Positions 11,319 through 23,162 of a stretch of 64,000 nucleotides of DNA are shown here, piece by piece. A program made the translations under genes and the position numbers. Each line of letters opens with the position of its first letter. Position 1 is the first letter of the stretch. The stretch covers positions 3,658,001 through 3,722,000 of the forward strand of contig OZ316898.1 in NCBI GenBank assembly GCA_973895155.1. The letters run 5' to 3'. The DNA comes from Marsupella aquatica. Its lineage: Eukaryota > Marchantiophyta. Under the pieces are notes generated by a model. That model did no database searches, had not been told where the DNA came from, and saw only the letters and a list, made by a program, of their open reading frames with translations.

Positions 11319-12186
11319 CATGTAATAACTCGTTATCAAGACATTAACCTCAAAATTGGGGGTGCGCCATTTTTTTGACATCATAGCCCATTGTGCCCTT
11401 CAGAGATGGTGCTGCTAAGTCCGTGGAGCTCCTACTCAAGGTTGACAATTGACATAGTCTTAATGCCCTTAGTGTTTTCCTACTCAAGGTTGACAGTTTA
11501 CACTCTTAATTGTCCTTAATGATTTTACTCTTTGTAATTTCGGGCCCAACTCTCATGTGAACGGCCCTTCACAATGTGGCCCTTATCCCTCCCAAAGATG
11601 CCTGCAAAATGCTCACAACAAACTTGACGCTTAGAACAATGGGACTCTCATTTCATCTAAATGGACCAGGACTGGTGGGCAGTATCTAAGAGTGGTAACC
11701 AAAGGGCTCTAATAAATGAGTTTTTAGCCATCCATCTAATGAATCACGTTAAGTAAAGCATCTTCACAAGAGTTTTTTAACTGCTGCAAATTGTGACTCA
11801 TTCAAATATGAGGTTTGGATTACTCTATGTAAAGGCTCACCCGGCAAGTCCTTTATTAGCAAGCAACCTAATGTTGCCAATAGTGCTCCAAAACTACACC
11901 TTGGTATACTTGCATACTTTAACAAGTTCAAACACTAGGACATCTCAAACCTCTGGGTTTGGATTGTGGTGACATACTTCAACAGGTTGACCATTAGGGT
12001 CATGTTCAAGTAGGTTCTCCCGCAATTAAAGTGTCTTAACTAAAATGAGCAATTGCAAATAAGAGGTTCACCACTTGTGACTGAAATCCAAAACTCATCC
12101 TTCAGGTTTGAGAGGCCATACTGGAATCTACCTCAGGTTGGCCAACATTTAGCTCATTCAGATTGTCAGAGTGCACAAAAGCTGCC

Positions 12187-12500
12187 TATCAAAACCAACT
12201 ACTGTATAATTGTTTTGTTTGACTGAAGTTGGTCCTAGTTTTGCAAAGATACACTTGCATGTGTTGCTGGGTAGGTATGGTTGGCATCATTTGAACAGGA
12301 AACCAACTGGACTTGTTCTTGACTGAAGTATGTCCTAGTTTTGCTGAGATACCCTTGTGTTGTTGGGTAGGAATGGCTGGCATCATTTGAACAGGAAACC
12401 AACTAGACTTGTTCTGTTTGACTGAAGTCTGTCCTAGTTCTGCTGAGATACCCTTGTGTTGCTAGGTAGGAATGGTTGGCATCATTTGAACAGGAATACG
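12187..12500. repeat. Tandem array, about 100-bp unit, three copies
   Basis: Three successive units share TTTGACTGAAGT, GTCCTAGTTTTGC, CTTGTGTTG and GGCATCATTTGAACAGGAA. The paralogous site in copy 2 (about 46395-46490) has a single unit, so the array expanded in copy 1 or contracted in copy 2. Confidence 0.85.
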
Positions 12501-12665
12501 GTTTTGGACATGGTCGTTCATCATGTGAGGTGGCTCTGACTCTCGATCACACTCTGACCTCCTAATCATGCAAAGATGAGGTTTCAGACATGGTCATTCA
12601 TCAAGTCAGGTATCTCTAACTCTCCATCATATTCTGACCTCATAATCACTCAAATATGAGGTCAA
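12490..12665. repeat. Tandem duplication, about 85-bp unit
   Basis: Two units share GACATGGTC, TTCATCA, CTCTGACCTC and CAAAGATGAGGT-type blocks. Copy 2 (about 46485-46570) has one unit. Confidence 0.75.
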
Positions 12666-14174
12666 TCAATCTAATGTCAAAATCTTGCTTTGATTACTGC
12701 TAGCTTCAGTGTCAGGTCAGTGCCTCAACTCTGGCTCAAAGAATATGAGTGACTTATCAACCCAGTGGGATCACATTGTACAACAATGGAGATAAATCTG
12801 TCTACAGAATATGAAGTAAAATGAAGTTTACTCAATCGATCACAATTCACGACAAAAATGTCAGTTGGTCCTAGTGTGTGGTCTCAAGCGTCACTCGGAA
12901 AGATTTCACTTCTGTTGGGTGTGTCAATTTTGCAAAAAGCGTTGGAGGTTCACGGATGACCTAAGCATTGTAGTCTGAGAAAAGGCTGAAAACATACTTG
13001 GAAGATAGTCGAACCCACTGACTGGTCTGGAGCAACCTTCATTTTACTATTGTATAAAGGTCGCTTTTGTCGTACCCCCTCGTGTATTCTGGCCTTGCAA
13101 AGACCCATGGAAAGGTCTTAGGGAACTATATTTTGTGTAAGAGGTTCCAGGATGTAGTGATCTAGTGAGTTTGGCCATAGTTTACAACAGATAACTATTG
13201 CCAACACCACTTCAGATAAGCTGTGACCTGATCAATAGGCAGATTTCTCCAGTCTCTCTATAAATGACTCATGTTGACAGGAGTTTTTTTGTAGCAAAGA
13301 TAGCCGTACGACCACAAGATAAGGTTCCCAATTGAAAAGCTATTTCAACCACACTGTCAGGATCGGTCATCTACCTGTCTCTCCAAACTTAAACCTTTTC
13401 CCATGAACCTGTCCACTAAAATTGAGGCCGTGCCTAGAACTGCAATTACAATGTATCGGTTGCTTGAGCTCAATTTCACTGAGATGAGACTCGATTCAAG
13501 ACTGTTGCTGATTTCAAAGGGAGGTTCTGAGTGAAACAAAGTGGAATAAGAAGGTTTGTATCCACTAACTTTGACATAGTAAACCAAGTCTCCCCTGGAC
13601 TAAATCAGGACAAACTTATCTAAACACCATACACACAATTTTCTTGCCACAGGTTGTGATTGCAAACGTCACCCACAGACACATCCAAAATTCAGCTCGG
13701 GAAGTAGTTGTTATAACTCCTGACAAGTGGTCTGCTTGATGTAACCAATCACAGATCAGTTGACCTCACGGAAGTGGTTGCCAGAACTCCTGTCAGTACA
13801 ATTTCTGTCAAGTTACTTGTTTCCTTGATTGCAACAAGTTTAAGGAAATACAAAGTAACAAACAGGCTAATTGCTCTTCAGACGCAACGTATAACTCCTT
13901 GTTATACTTGATCCTTCCTCTTCACTTCAGGTGCTCTTAGAACCCAAATCCACTTTCAACCTTCACCAATGGTGTGCAGGTCTTTTGTCAGTATCTTATC
14001 AAATTAAACAGTAGAGAAAAACTAATTAAATTCTGCTTCTTCATGGCCGAGACAATTTTCACATTAGCTATATTCATCAATTGATGGAGAAAATTGAATG
14101 TCGGAGACTCCATAACTTCCTTTAGCCATGAGTGAAAAAACTTGTGGAACCTTTTGACAAGAAAGTATGGTAAG

Positions 14175-14507
14175 CTCGGGGGGTCACTTCCACGAAAGTG
14201 ACACATCACATGCGACGAAGTATAGGCTCATTTAAATGGGTGTGACGGGAGACTTCCAAAGTTTGGTGGAAGAACACATAGGGCATGTTTTATTGACTGG
14301 TTGACTTTAAAGAACACATAGGCCTATTTAATTGTAAAAAATACTTTCTTAAAATTTTTAGGGGTTTTTTAGTAAAAAATGACAAAATTTAAAGAAAGAA
14401 AGGGTTTTGCAAAAACAAACAAATTCACTTGTAAGTTAGGGGGGTCAAACCCTAAAACATTGCACGCGATGTATGGCCCTCCATATGGTGACCCCCCCCC
14501 CCCCAAG
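14175..14507. mobile_element. MITE, 333 bp, hAT-like by its 8-bp target-site duplication
   Basis: The insertion is flanked by perfect 8-bp repeats ATGGTAAG at 14167-14174 and 14508-14515. Its ends are inverted: CTCGGGGGGTCAC on the left and, read inward from the right, CTTG plus a 13-G run ending in GTCACC. The paralogous site near 48060-48080 reads straight through (GAAAGGATGATAAGAGAGGG), so it is an empty site. There is no coding capacity. Eight-base duplications are typical of hAT elements; the superfamily call rests on that alone. Part of the right end has been extended by a homopolymer run. Confidence 0.8.
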
Positions 14508-14582
14508 ATGGTAAGAGAGGGTTTACCAACCTGAAATTGCATCCAGGACCCCTAAGCAAAAAAAACAAAAAAAACAGACACA

Positions 14583-14707
14583 TGTTGAGGAAAAACTCCA
14601 ACTGTCTCAATTTCTCCCTGGGTATATATATGTGTAAGTATGTGGTAAAGTACAAAGATATCTAATGAAGGTTACGTTAACCTTGGGTAAATTAGTATAT
14701 CTTAACA
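14583..14707 (-). repeat. Presumed 3' LTR of copia element C, short (about 125 bp)
   Basis: Read on the - strand, the segment starts TGTTAAGATATAC directly after a purine tract (AAGGGGAAG, 14708-14716) and ends ...CCTCAACA at 14583, giving TG...CA ends. Its low-coordinate edge coincides with the break in collinearity with copy 2. No matching second LTR was found on the right side of C, so the boundary is inferred from the termini and the polypurine tract. Confidence 0.5.
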
Positions 14708-14759
14708 CTTCCCCTTGATTGTATTATAGGGAATAATGCAAGCAACTATATGCTAGTTT

Positions 14760-15580
14760 AAAATCTCCGACAAAAACCTTTAAATATTGTACTTTGTTCT
14801 TATGTAGGTGTTGCCTCATTAAAACCCTTTCATACTCATGCGAGAGAAAGAGTACAACCACCTTTACAAATAGGAATACAAAATGTATGACTATGAAGGG
14901 TACTATAGTGAATCTCTGAGTTTAGATAGTCTCTGTAAACCAATGCCTTGACAATGAATTTGATGTACTGCTAGAGTCAAAGCTTTCGTAAACAAATTTG
15001 CGTGGTTGTCCTTGCCAGCAATGGTCTTCACTTGAATAGTATCGCCTTGTCGTTCATGGGTGAAGAAGAATTTTGGTGCAATGTGCTTGATGCGGTCTCC
15101 TTTAATGAATCCTTTTGATACCTATCTTCTCAACCAAATGCATTCTCTCCTAGTTTCATATAAGGCAATAATTTTGGCATGATTAGAGGAAGTACAGGTT
15201 AATGTTTGTTTAGTGCTTTTCCATGAAATAGTTGGACTATCATATAAGAATACATATTAACCAGTTGTGATTTAGTGTTGTCTGGATCTAATAAATATCC
15301 AGCATCTATATAACATGTCAAAGTCTGATCAGTAGTATTATTAGAGAAATATAGTCTCATGTCAATGGTTTTTTTAAGGTAACGTAGTATTCTTTTTATG
15401 TCGTTCCAATGACGTATGGTGGGTTGTGCACTGTGTCTAGCTAGTAAATTTACAGTAAATTTTGTGTCTGGTTAGCTAGGAACATCAATGCTCCTATGGT
15501 AGATAAATATGGTTTCTCTGGATCTATTAGTGGTTCATTTTCATTTTGTTTCCTGAATATGTCTTTATCTCTGTCAAGTG
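14760..15580 (-). pseudogene. Element C: end of RT and RNase H, degenerate
   Basis: Fragments in shifting frames match the copia RT/RNase H end, including YLSTIGALMFLANQT at about 15470-15520 (the region just before RNase H) and a GYLLDPDNTKSQ-type fragment further on. Multiple stops are present. The frame stops at the B insertion at 15580 and resumes upstream at 28599. Confidence 0.7.
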
Positions 15581-15925
15581 TGTTGAGCATAGACGACAAT
15601 CGCAACGGCAAGCCCATGAACCATCCAACGCACAAGAGTCGACACAGAGAGATACGTGGTTCACCTCCACATGAGGCTACGTCCACAGGAACACACAAGA
15701 GCTTTACTGCACTCTAGGCTGATCGACCATACCAAACATCCACATCGCAAGCTCTCTCTATCTCTCAACTAGCTCCATAACAATGAGCCTGAGTTCCCTC
15801 TCTCCAAGCAAACACCGCTAGGTTATAGAGTGTGCACAGCATGACTAACCTAACCAAGTCTGCAACTAAGGTTAGCCTTAACTACGGTACAGTTGTAACT
15901 CTAGACCTAAGAGTAAATCCTAACA
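15581..15925 (-). repeat. 3' LTR of copia element B
   Basis: This 345-bp LTR runs TGTTGAGCATAG...CCTAACA on the + strand. On the - strand it follows a polypurine tract whose + strand reads ATCTCCCCCTTGACT at 15926-15940. It differs from the 5' LTR (28222-28594) at 24 of 345 aligned bases by my count, about 7 percent and mostly transitions. The target-site duplication AAGTG is at 15576-15580 and 28595-28599. Confidence 0.92.
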
Positions 15926-16116
15926 ATCTCCCCCTTGACTCTGGTCTAGAGGAGGGTAAAGACTGCTACCAATATGATTGCTCAGCGGGAAGTTTTGGAA
16001 AGAAAAATCAAACCGATTTTTCCCTCTTTATACGAGAGTAGACCAGAACTAAGCCGTAGCCTATACAAGGAATGAGCAAGAGCATATCTCAATATCTACA
16101 CAAATGTTAAGTAACC

Positions 16117-16840
16117 CTACTTGTGAGGCAATTGCAAAACCTGCAACGCATCACGGTGTCTAGAAAAACTCTCCAAAGGAATCACTTTGGTAAAAACGTC
16201 AGCCGGGTTAAGTTTACCGTCAATTTTGACTAGCTCAAACATATTATCAGACACAGCTTGCTTGATAAAATGGTACCTGACGTCGATGTGCTTCACTCTG
16301 CTGTCCATCATCTGGTTCACAACAAGGTGGAGCGCACTCTAACTATCACAATGGAGCTTCACATTCCCCTGTGGCAATCCCATCTCAGTGATCAGTCTAT
16401 CCTTGGACCAAATCGCTTCCTTTGCTGCTTTCGCTGCTGCAACATACTTCGCTTCTGTAGTAGACTGAGCAATACACTTTTGCAAAGTAGACCTCCAACT
16501 TATGTATTCACCTCCAAGTGTGAACACATAACCTGTTGTTGACCTCTTTGGATCCAGATCCTGTGCATAGTCAGCATCTACATAGCCCATCAATGATCTA
16601 GCATTATCAGCATGTGCATCAAACAATAGACCATGATCCACGGTACCCTTCAAATACCGAATAATTCACTTCATTGCTTCCTAGTGTACCTTCCCTGGAT
16701 TCGACATGTACTTGCTCACCTTGCCCATAGCCATGGCAAGATCAAGTCTAGTGCAAGTCATCAAATACATGAGACTCCCCACTGCCTTGTCATACGAAAC
16801 CTTTGACATCAACCCTTCTCTGTGTCATCCGTAGGACAGA
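16117..16840 (-). pseudogene. Element B: RT end and RNase H
   Basis: The - strand encodes the copia RNase H region, including STTGYVFTLGG, QSTTEAKYVAA and PADVFTKVIPLESFSRHR before a stop at 16117. There are stops after CDS near 16339 and a frame change near 16660. Its upstream partner is the RT segment at 23523-24267; the two are separated only by element A and its ACAGA target duplication. Confidence 0.85.
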
Positions 16841-17184
16841 TGTTAGATATTGCTCTAGTCTTGTGACTCATGTGCTAACCACGGTTAGTCTAACTCGGGT
16901 TAGGACTTAGCTAATGTTAGCGGTAGTGTTGTTGTGTATATAGCCAGGGCTGATGCCAAACCCTGGTGGAACTTAGGCTCATTGTTACGGAGCTAGTTGA
17001 GAGATAAGGAGAGCTTGTGCTGTGGATGCTTGGTATGGCTGGTCGGCCTAGAGTGCAGTAAAGCTCTTGTGTGTTCCCGTGGACGTAGTCTCATGTGGAG
17101 GTGAACCACGTATCTCTCTGTGTCGACTCTTGTGCGTTGGATGGTTCATGGGTTTGCCGTTACGAATGTCGTCTATGCTCAACA
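16841..17184 (+). repeat. 5' LTR of copia element A
   Basis: This 344-bp LTR runs TGTTAGATATTG...GCTCAACA. It is preceded by the target duplication ACAGA (16836-16840). It differs from the 3' LTR at 8 positions by my count, all transitions (about 2.3 percent), so A is the youngest element in the nest. Confidence 0.95.
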
Positions 17185-17186
17185 AG

Positions 17187-17198
17187 TGGTATCAGAGC
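17187..17198 (+). other. Primer binding site of element A (initiator-Met tRNA)
   Basis: TGGTATCAGAGC lies two bases after the end of the 5' LTR, as in most plant copia elements. Confidence 0.92.
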
Positions 17199-18709
17199 AT
17201 GCCTGGGAGGTGACGAGGTTTTTTCGTGATAGGTTTTTCCAGCGTTCATTGTCGATGGTACATTCAGAGTTTCGTCGCATGAAACTCGATTGTGTGTGGC
17301 TGAGTGGATAGGTTAGTGAGAGGGCATTCTAACGGTGGTTAGAGCTCGCTGATCGGTATCCGTGGTGCGGAGGAATTGAAGTTTGCATCGTTCAGGGTTT
17401 ATTCGTGTTCGACGGTATTTCGGGGGAGAAACCAGAGATTGTTTCTTCAACGGTGTGAGCTGTGCGGTGTGCGGGGCGTCGCATGTGATAGTTCAAGTTG
17501 AAGGTTGGAGCCTGCTGGTCGTTTTGGTATCTAGTTTGCTGACGTTTGCGAAACGAGTGCGTCGTGACGAGTGAAGGAGGCGTTCTGGTTTTTTGACAAG
17601 CTATGGTGCTTGTTTTTCCCTGAACCAGATTACTTGTCGTGACGCTTGACTTGGAGAAAGAAACGCGAAGTGCTGAGGCTCAACGGAGAGATCGTGGCGA
17701 GACGGTCGTTTTGAGTCCGGGATTGGCACTTGACGCGGAGTGAAGGCGACGCAACTGAAGGTCTTTCTCTGGTGGAGCTTTAGACGTGCCGGTGCAATTC
17801 GGAAACATTTTCATGTCGGTGGTCATCACTTTTCTCATTGGAAACCAAAGCGGAGGCGGCTGAGGTTTGTAACACGGCCTTTGTGTCATTTTGGGCACAT
17901 TTTTAAGGTTAGTTTAGGGCATTTTTTGCCCCAATACGGCCCCAATACCCGACAAACCAGGTTTGCCATACGCCCCGGCGTGCACACTGGCCTCCCACAC
18001 CCCTTTAAGCGCGAAAACATGCTTTTTTGGGCCCAAATATGCCCAAAAATGCCCATATACGGCCCCAAAACGTGAAAATATGCGCATTTTGACCCCTTTA
18101 AACCCATTTTTTCACGTTTTTTGCTGTTTATATGCGATTCCGGCCGCGAATACGCGCGCGATACCGCGAATATTCGCGCCTCTGCCAACGGCTTTAAGAC
18201 CCCTTTAGAGTGTGTTTTTCTGAAATTTTTTTTCTCTCCTCCTCATTGGTTGTGCCTCATCCGGGCCCTGTGACCCTCCGTTTTAACCGCTCCGACAGGG
18301 GGAACGGCCCCCTGTGAGCCCTGTTGGACTGTGCGGGAATATTCCCAAAAAACAGAGAGCTGTTTTTCGGCCGTCACACAAAGATTCCGTCCGCCGCACG
18401 GTAACTTTTTTGGTTTTTTTTTGGTGAGGAGGTTGCCACTGGAGTTAGCAACGCAGCGCACTGATCACATCACGATTCCGACGACAGGTTGTACTTGGTA
18501 TTTTGATTATTCTCCGAGGTGGTCAAAACGGGGGAGTTTCCCAAGGTTTTACCCACCCCGACCGAAATTTGAATAACTTTTCCGTCGAATTTTGATTTTG
18601 ATTTTGGATTTCAGTATTGGACTCCTAGCTTCGTGGGCTATGCGGCGGTGTTGAGTTTTGAGTTTTATGAGAAGTTTCAAAAAAAGACATTTTTTCGTGA
18701 TTGTTTCAT
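17199..18709 (+). other. Element A untranslated leader
   Basis: About 1.5 kb separates the primer binding site from gag, with no supported coding. The block at about 17860-18120 is rich in repeats of GCCCAAA/TGCCCATATACGGCCCC-type words on one strand. The leader of element B (26860-28207) is shorter. Confidence 0.7.
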
Positions 18710-19765
18710 ATGAGTGACTCGGAGGATACTAGAAGAATTGGCGTCGGTGGAGCTTCAGGATCGCGACGGTCAGACGGAGAGTCTGAGGAGGAGCTACTAC
18801 CGTTTGAGGAGGAACTTATAACACCGGTACGATCACCGGTGCGGCGTGCAGTGGAGGAAGCTGTGTTACTACCAGAGCTGTCAGTAGTAGGAAAGAAGAG
18901 GGAGATGGCTAGATTTGGAGGAGTGAAGTTTGAGGTGGAGAAGTACGATGGTCGTACTGATTACTTGCTCTGGGAGAAGCAAGTGAAGGGTGTTCTACGG
19001 GCCATGGGCTTAGCTCATCTGCTTTCATCGCGAGAGCAGTATGATGGAGAGGAGGAGATTTCAGTGAGGCAATGGAGACAAGAGCAGGTGATTGCTGTCA
19101 ATGCAGTGATGCTATATCTCAAGCTGCACATCATCAAGCAGTTGGATGATTATGCGGATTGCGCTTCACTGTTCAAGGCTCTAAGAGAGAAGTACTACCG
19201 GGAAGATGCGTCAGACCGGCTGTACAAGAAGTCTCTCTTGATGAGCCTCAGGCTCAAGGAAGCGAGCAAGATGCAGGATCACCTGGATGAGTTTGACAGT
19301 CTAGCGGTGGATCTGTCAAACCTGGGAAAAGGAGTTGAAGATGAGGATAAGGCCTTGCTTCTGCTAAGCTCCTTACCGTCGTCTTATCAGGGCTTGAAAC
19401 AGGTTCTCTTGTACAGAGATCTGAAGTCCATTTCATATAATGAGGTGGTGAGCTCATTACTGTCTGATGATGCTCAGAAGAAGCTGGGTCAATCACAGAC
19501 AGCATCTTCTTCTGGCACTGCGCTCAATGTGAACAGGGGAAGAGCAGCGCAGCGCACGAATGGACAGAACAGGTTTAGATCTACATCACGGGGGAGATCT
19601 AAATCTAGAGGAAAATCGCAAGAGAGGAAGCCTCTTGCATGTTGGAATTGTGGCAAGTCTGGCCACATGAAAAGGGATTGTCGAGTAAAGGTCCCTACTG
19701 CCTCTGCTAATGCGGCATCGAGCTCGCATGAGGTAGATTTACTCGATGATGATGACATATTGTGA
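18710..19765 (+). CDS. Element A: copia gag
   Basis: From ATG 18710 the frame reads 351 residues without interruption. It holds a gag/UBN2-type capsid region (YDGRTDYLLWEKQVKGVL at about residues 80-97; HLDEFDSLAVDLSNLG in the middle) and a CCHC zinc knuckle CWNCGKSGHMKRDC near the C-terminus, preceded by a basic Arg/Ser/Lys stretch. It ends at TGA 19763-19765. The open frame before 18710 starts at TTG and is not used. Function: capsid of virus-like particles and RNA packaging. Confidence 0.92.
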   Translation: MSDSEDTRRIGVGGASGSRRSDGESEEELLPFEEELITPVRSPVRRAVEEAVLLPELSVVGKKREMARFGGVKFEVEKYDGRTDYLLWEKQVKGVLRAMGLAHLLSSREQYDGEEEISVRQWRQEQVIAVNAVMLYLKLHIIKQLDDYADCASLFKALREKYYREDASDRLYKKSLLMSLRLKEASKMQDHLDEFDSLAVDLSNLGKGVEDEDKALLLLSSLPSSYQGLKQVLLYRDLKSISYNEVVSSLLSDDAQKKLGQSQTASSSGTALNVNRGRAAQRTNGQNRFRSTSRGRSKSRGKSQERKPLACWNCGKSGHMKRDCRVKVPTASANAASSSHEVDLLDDDDIL

Positions 19766-20249
19766 TGTCAAGGTTATGCTCTCAACGTAGTGTCAAATCC
19801 AGGTAGTGATGATTGGATTCTAGATAGTGCATGTACTTTTCACATTTACTCTAGGAGAGATTGTTTCAGTTCTTACATGGTTTCCCATGAATAGAATCCC
19901 ATGTCAAGTTGTTGGACTTGGATCTGTAAGATTTCAGATGTTTGATGGTGTTGTGAGAACGTTGAGGAATGTGAGACATATTCTCAGCATGATGAAAAAT
20001 CTCATTTCACTTGGAGTTTTAGAAGCAAATGGCCATCAGTGGAGCTCTGCTAATGGTGTCCTTCAGGTTTCAACTGGTACTAAAGTTGTATTGAAGGGAA
20101 AGAGACATAGCAATCTATACGTTTTGGAGGGCAGTGTAGTTTGTGATGAAGCCAATGTAACCTTATCTCATGAGGAGACGGCCCGGTTGTGGCACTTCTG
20201 TTTGGGCCACATGAGTGAAAAAGGTTTGGTTATTCTTCAGAAGAAATGA
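19766..20249 (+). pseudogene. Element A: protease and GAG-pre-integrase region, broken
   Basis: Directly after gag, its frame would continue to an aspartic protease active-site region WILDSACTFH (DSA where copia usually has DSG). A stop at about 19891 and a shift to another frame follow. The new frame carries the pre-integrase zinc-finger region (ARLWHFCLGHMSEKG) and stops at TGA 20247-20249. Single-site damage rather than deletion explains the breaks. Confidence 0.8.
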
Positions 20250-21866
20250 TTACTTTCTAATTTGCAATCTTGTAAGTTGGAATTTTGTGAGCACTGTGTG
20301 CTAGGGAAGCAGCACATGAAACCCTTCGGAGTTGGAACTCACACCAGCAAGGAGGTAATTGAGTATGTACATAGTGATGTGTGGGGTCCAGCCCCTACTC
20401 CCTCACATTCTGGACGGTTATACTATGTCACGTTCATAGATGATTACTCAAGGTATGTGTGGATATACTTTCTACACAATAAGTCTGATATTTTTGCCAC
20501 TTTTAAGGAGTGGAAAACCCAAGTTGAGAATCAGACTGGTAATAAGGTGAGATATCTTCGATCGGATAACGGCGGTGAATATAGTTCCGGGGAATTTGGA
20601 ACGTATTGTGAGGAGGAGGGGATTACCCGCTATCTTACAACAAGTTATACTCCTCAGCAGAATGGTGTTTCTGAGAGACTCAACCGAACACTATTGGACC
20701 GCTCGAGGAGTATGTTGAGTCAATCATGCTTACCATATGAGTTTTGGGCTGAAACTGTCAACACTGCAGCTTATTTGGTAAATTTTTCTCCATCCAGTTC
20801 TATTGGATTCAAGACGCCATTTGAAATGAGGTACGGGCGTCCAGCAGATTACTCACATCTGAGGATTTTTGGATGTGATGCTTATGTGCTTACACCTTCC
20901 CAGCTTCGATCCAAGCTGGAGTCCAAGTCAAAGAAGTGCATTTTCCTTGGCTATCAGAAAGGTGTGAAGGGTTATAGGTTATGGGATCCAGTAACCTATA
21001 AGCTGATTGTCAGTATAGATGTATCCTTTAATGAGTCCAGATCATCAAAGGAGGGGGAGAGTTCTCAGGACTCCTATACTGACAAGGGGAAATCTCCCAT
21101 CCCGGACCGGGTTGAGGGGGAGATTAGTCATGATGCAGTTCATGACAGGAGAGATGGAGAAGCTCCGGGCTTGGAGTTGGTTCCTGTGATGGAACAAGAG
21201 GAGCAAATTGTTGTTGGGGTACCTCAAATTCAACCAGCAGCAGCAATAGATCAGCCTGAGTCACCTACTAGAAGAACTTCCAGTCGTTCTACTAGAGCTC
21301 CTACCAGGTATGGTCAATGGGCAGACTCATCTAAGCTAGATGATATTGACATTGCACCTGATGAAGATGATATGGCTTTGATCTTGGAAGAAGGAGAGCC
21401 TTCTTCGTACAATGAGGCTTGTGCTTCAAAGCAGAAGCATGAGTGGAATGCAGCAATGCAGAGGGAGTTGCAATCTTTGAGTGACAACAAGACATGGGAG
21501 CTGGTGGAGCTTCCAAGAGGTCAGCAAGTGGTGGACAGTAAGTGGATTTACAAGTTGAAGGACAGCCCTTCAGAGGGTGGAGATAAGATCTACAAGGCAA
21601 GGCTTGTTGCCAAGGGGTTCACTCAGGAGAAAGGAGTGGACTACAATGAGGTCTTTTCACCGGTGGCGAAGTATTCCACAATACGGATCTTGTGTCAGCT
21701 TGTTGTGTTTTTTGGTCTGGTGATGGATCAGATGGATGTTGTTACTGCTTTTCTCTATGGCAACTTGGAAGAGTTGATCTTCATGAGACAGCCACTAGGC
21801 TTTATGAAGAAGGGCCAAGAGAACTTAGTTTGCAGATTGCTCAAGTCCTTGTATGGATTGAAGTAG
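20250..21866 (+). pseudogene. Element A: integrase and N-terminal RT
   Basis: This frame runs from the CCHC-side cysteines (FCEHCVLGKQ) through the integrase core with all three catalytic acids visible: D in HSDVWGP, D in RSDNGGEY and E in NGVSERLN. A variable linker and the start of RT follow (DSKWIYKLKDSP, KARLVAKGFTQEKGVDYNEVFSPVAK, QMDVVTAFLYGNL). It ends at a nonsense TAG 21864-21866 after SLYGLK, where the element B counterpart has Gln (CAG). The same frame resumes downstream. Confidence 0.9.
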
Positions 21867-22967
21867 TCTCCCAGACAGTGGAACAAGCGGTTTGATGATT
21901 TCATGCTTGCTCAAGGTTTTACAAGGATGGTGTATGATCCTTGTGTGTATACGAAATCAGTCAAGAATGATGTATTTGGTTTCATCATTCTGGTGATCTA
22001 TGTGGATGACATGCTGATTGTGGCTAAAGATCAATTTGAGGTTGACAGTCTCAAGGCGAAATTGAGTGCTGAATTCAGGATGAAGGATCTTGGTAAGGCC
22101 AAGAGGATCTTAGGGATGGAGATTTTTAGGAACTCTGAGACTGGACAGTTGTGCTTGAGTCAAGGCCAGTATGCGAGGAAAGTACTTGCACGATTCAACA
22201 TGGAGAACTGTAAGCCAGTGAGTATTCCTTTAGCTTCACATTTCAAGTTATCATCGGCTTTCTCTCCTACGGATGCTGTGGAGAAAGGTCTGATGGCTAA
22301 GATTCCTTATGAGAAGGCAGTAGGCAGTCTGATGTATTTGATGACTTGTACTAGGCCTGACTTGGCCCTAGCAATGGGCAAGGTCAACAGATTCATGTCA
22401 AATCCAGGGAAGGTACATTGGGAAGCTGTGAAATGGATTCTCAGGTATGTGAGGGGAACACAGGACTATGGATTACTATTTGATAAAAGATCAAATAGAA
22501 CGTTAGTTGGCTATGTAGATTCTGACTATGGAGGCTGTCTGGATACAAGGAGATCTACAACTGGGTTTGTATACACTCTTGGAGGAGGATGTATCAGTTG
22601 GAAATCTACCTTGCAGAAGTGCATATCTCAGTCTACTACAGAAGCAGAGTATGTTGCAGCAGTAGAAGCAGCAAAGGAAGCAATTTGGTTGGATAAGTTG
22701 ATCGCGGAGATGGGTTTAGAGCATGGAAAAATGACTCTAAATTGTGATAGTCAGAGTGCTCTTCACTTGGCTGCTAACCAGGTGATAGATAGCAGGGTGA
22801 AGCACATTGATATCAGGTACCATTTTATCAGGCAAGCAGTGTTTGATAAAACTTTTGAGCTAGTCAAGATTGATGGAAAGCTCAATCCCGCTGATGCCTT
22901 TACCAAAGTGATTCCTTTGGAGAGTTTCTCAAGACACCGTGCTACTTTGCAGGTTTTGCAGTTGTAA
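21867..22967 (+). pseudogene. Element A: C-terminal RT and RNase H
   Basis: This continues in the frame of the preceding segment after one nonsense codon. The RT catalytic YVDD box is at IYVDDMLIVAK, followed by the connection region (FRMKDLGKAKRILGMEI) and RNase H with STTEAEYVAA and DSRVKHIDIRYHF. It ends at TAA 22965-22967. Domain content is otherwise complete. Confidence 0.9.
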
Positions 22968-23162
22968 TGCAAGTAGAGTTATTTAGCAATGTGAGACTAT
23001 TTGTATATGGATTACTCATTCCTTTTGGCTACGGTTTAGTTCTAGTTAACCCTTAGTTAACCCTTGTGGTTTTTAGGGGGAGACCTGGTTTGGTGATTGT
23101 CTAGAACTTCCCGCTGAGGATTCCATATGGTTGCATTTAGTCCAGTCCCCAAGACAAGAGTC

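Larger units (their letters stand above)
11335..14582. repeat. Segmental duplication, copy 1, part b
   Basis: This block is collinear with 45640-48130. Similarity resumes at ACATTAACCTCAAAA just after the LINE and continues to CTAAGCA before element C. Differences include about 230 bp at 11410-11640 seen only here, local tandem expansions at 12.2-12.7 kb, and the MITE at 14175. I found no convincing gene; the short frames are not conserved between copies. Confidence 0.9.

Noticed and set aside
18701-18709. Earlier start of element A gag at TTG 18701
   Set aside because: ATG at 18710 gives the MSDSE start also present in element B gag.
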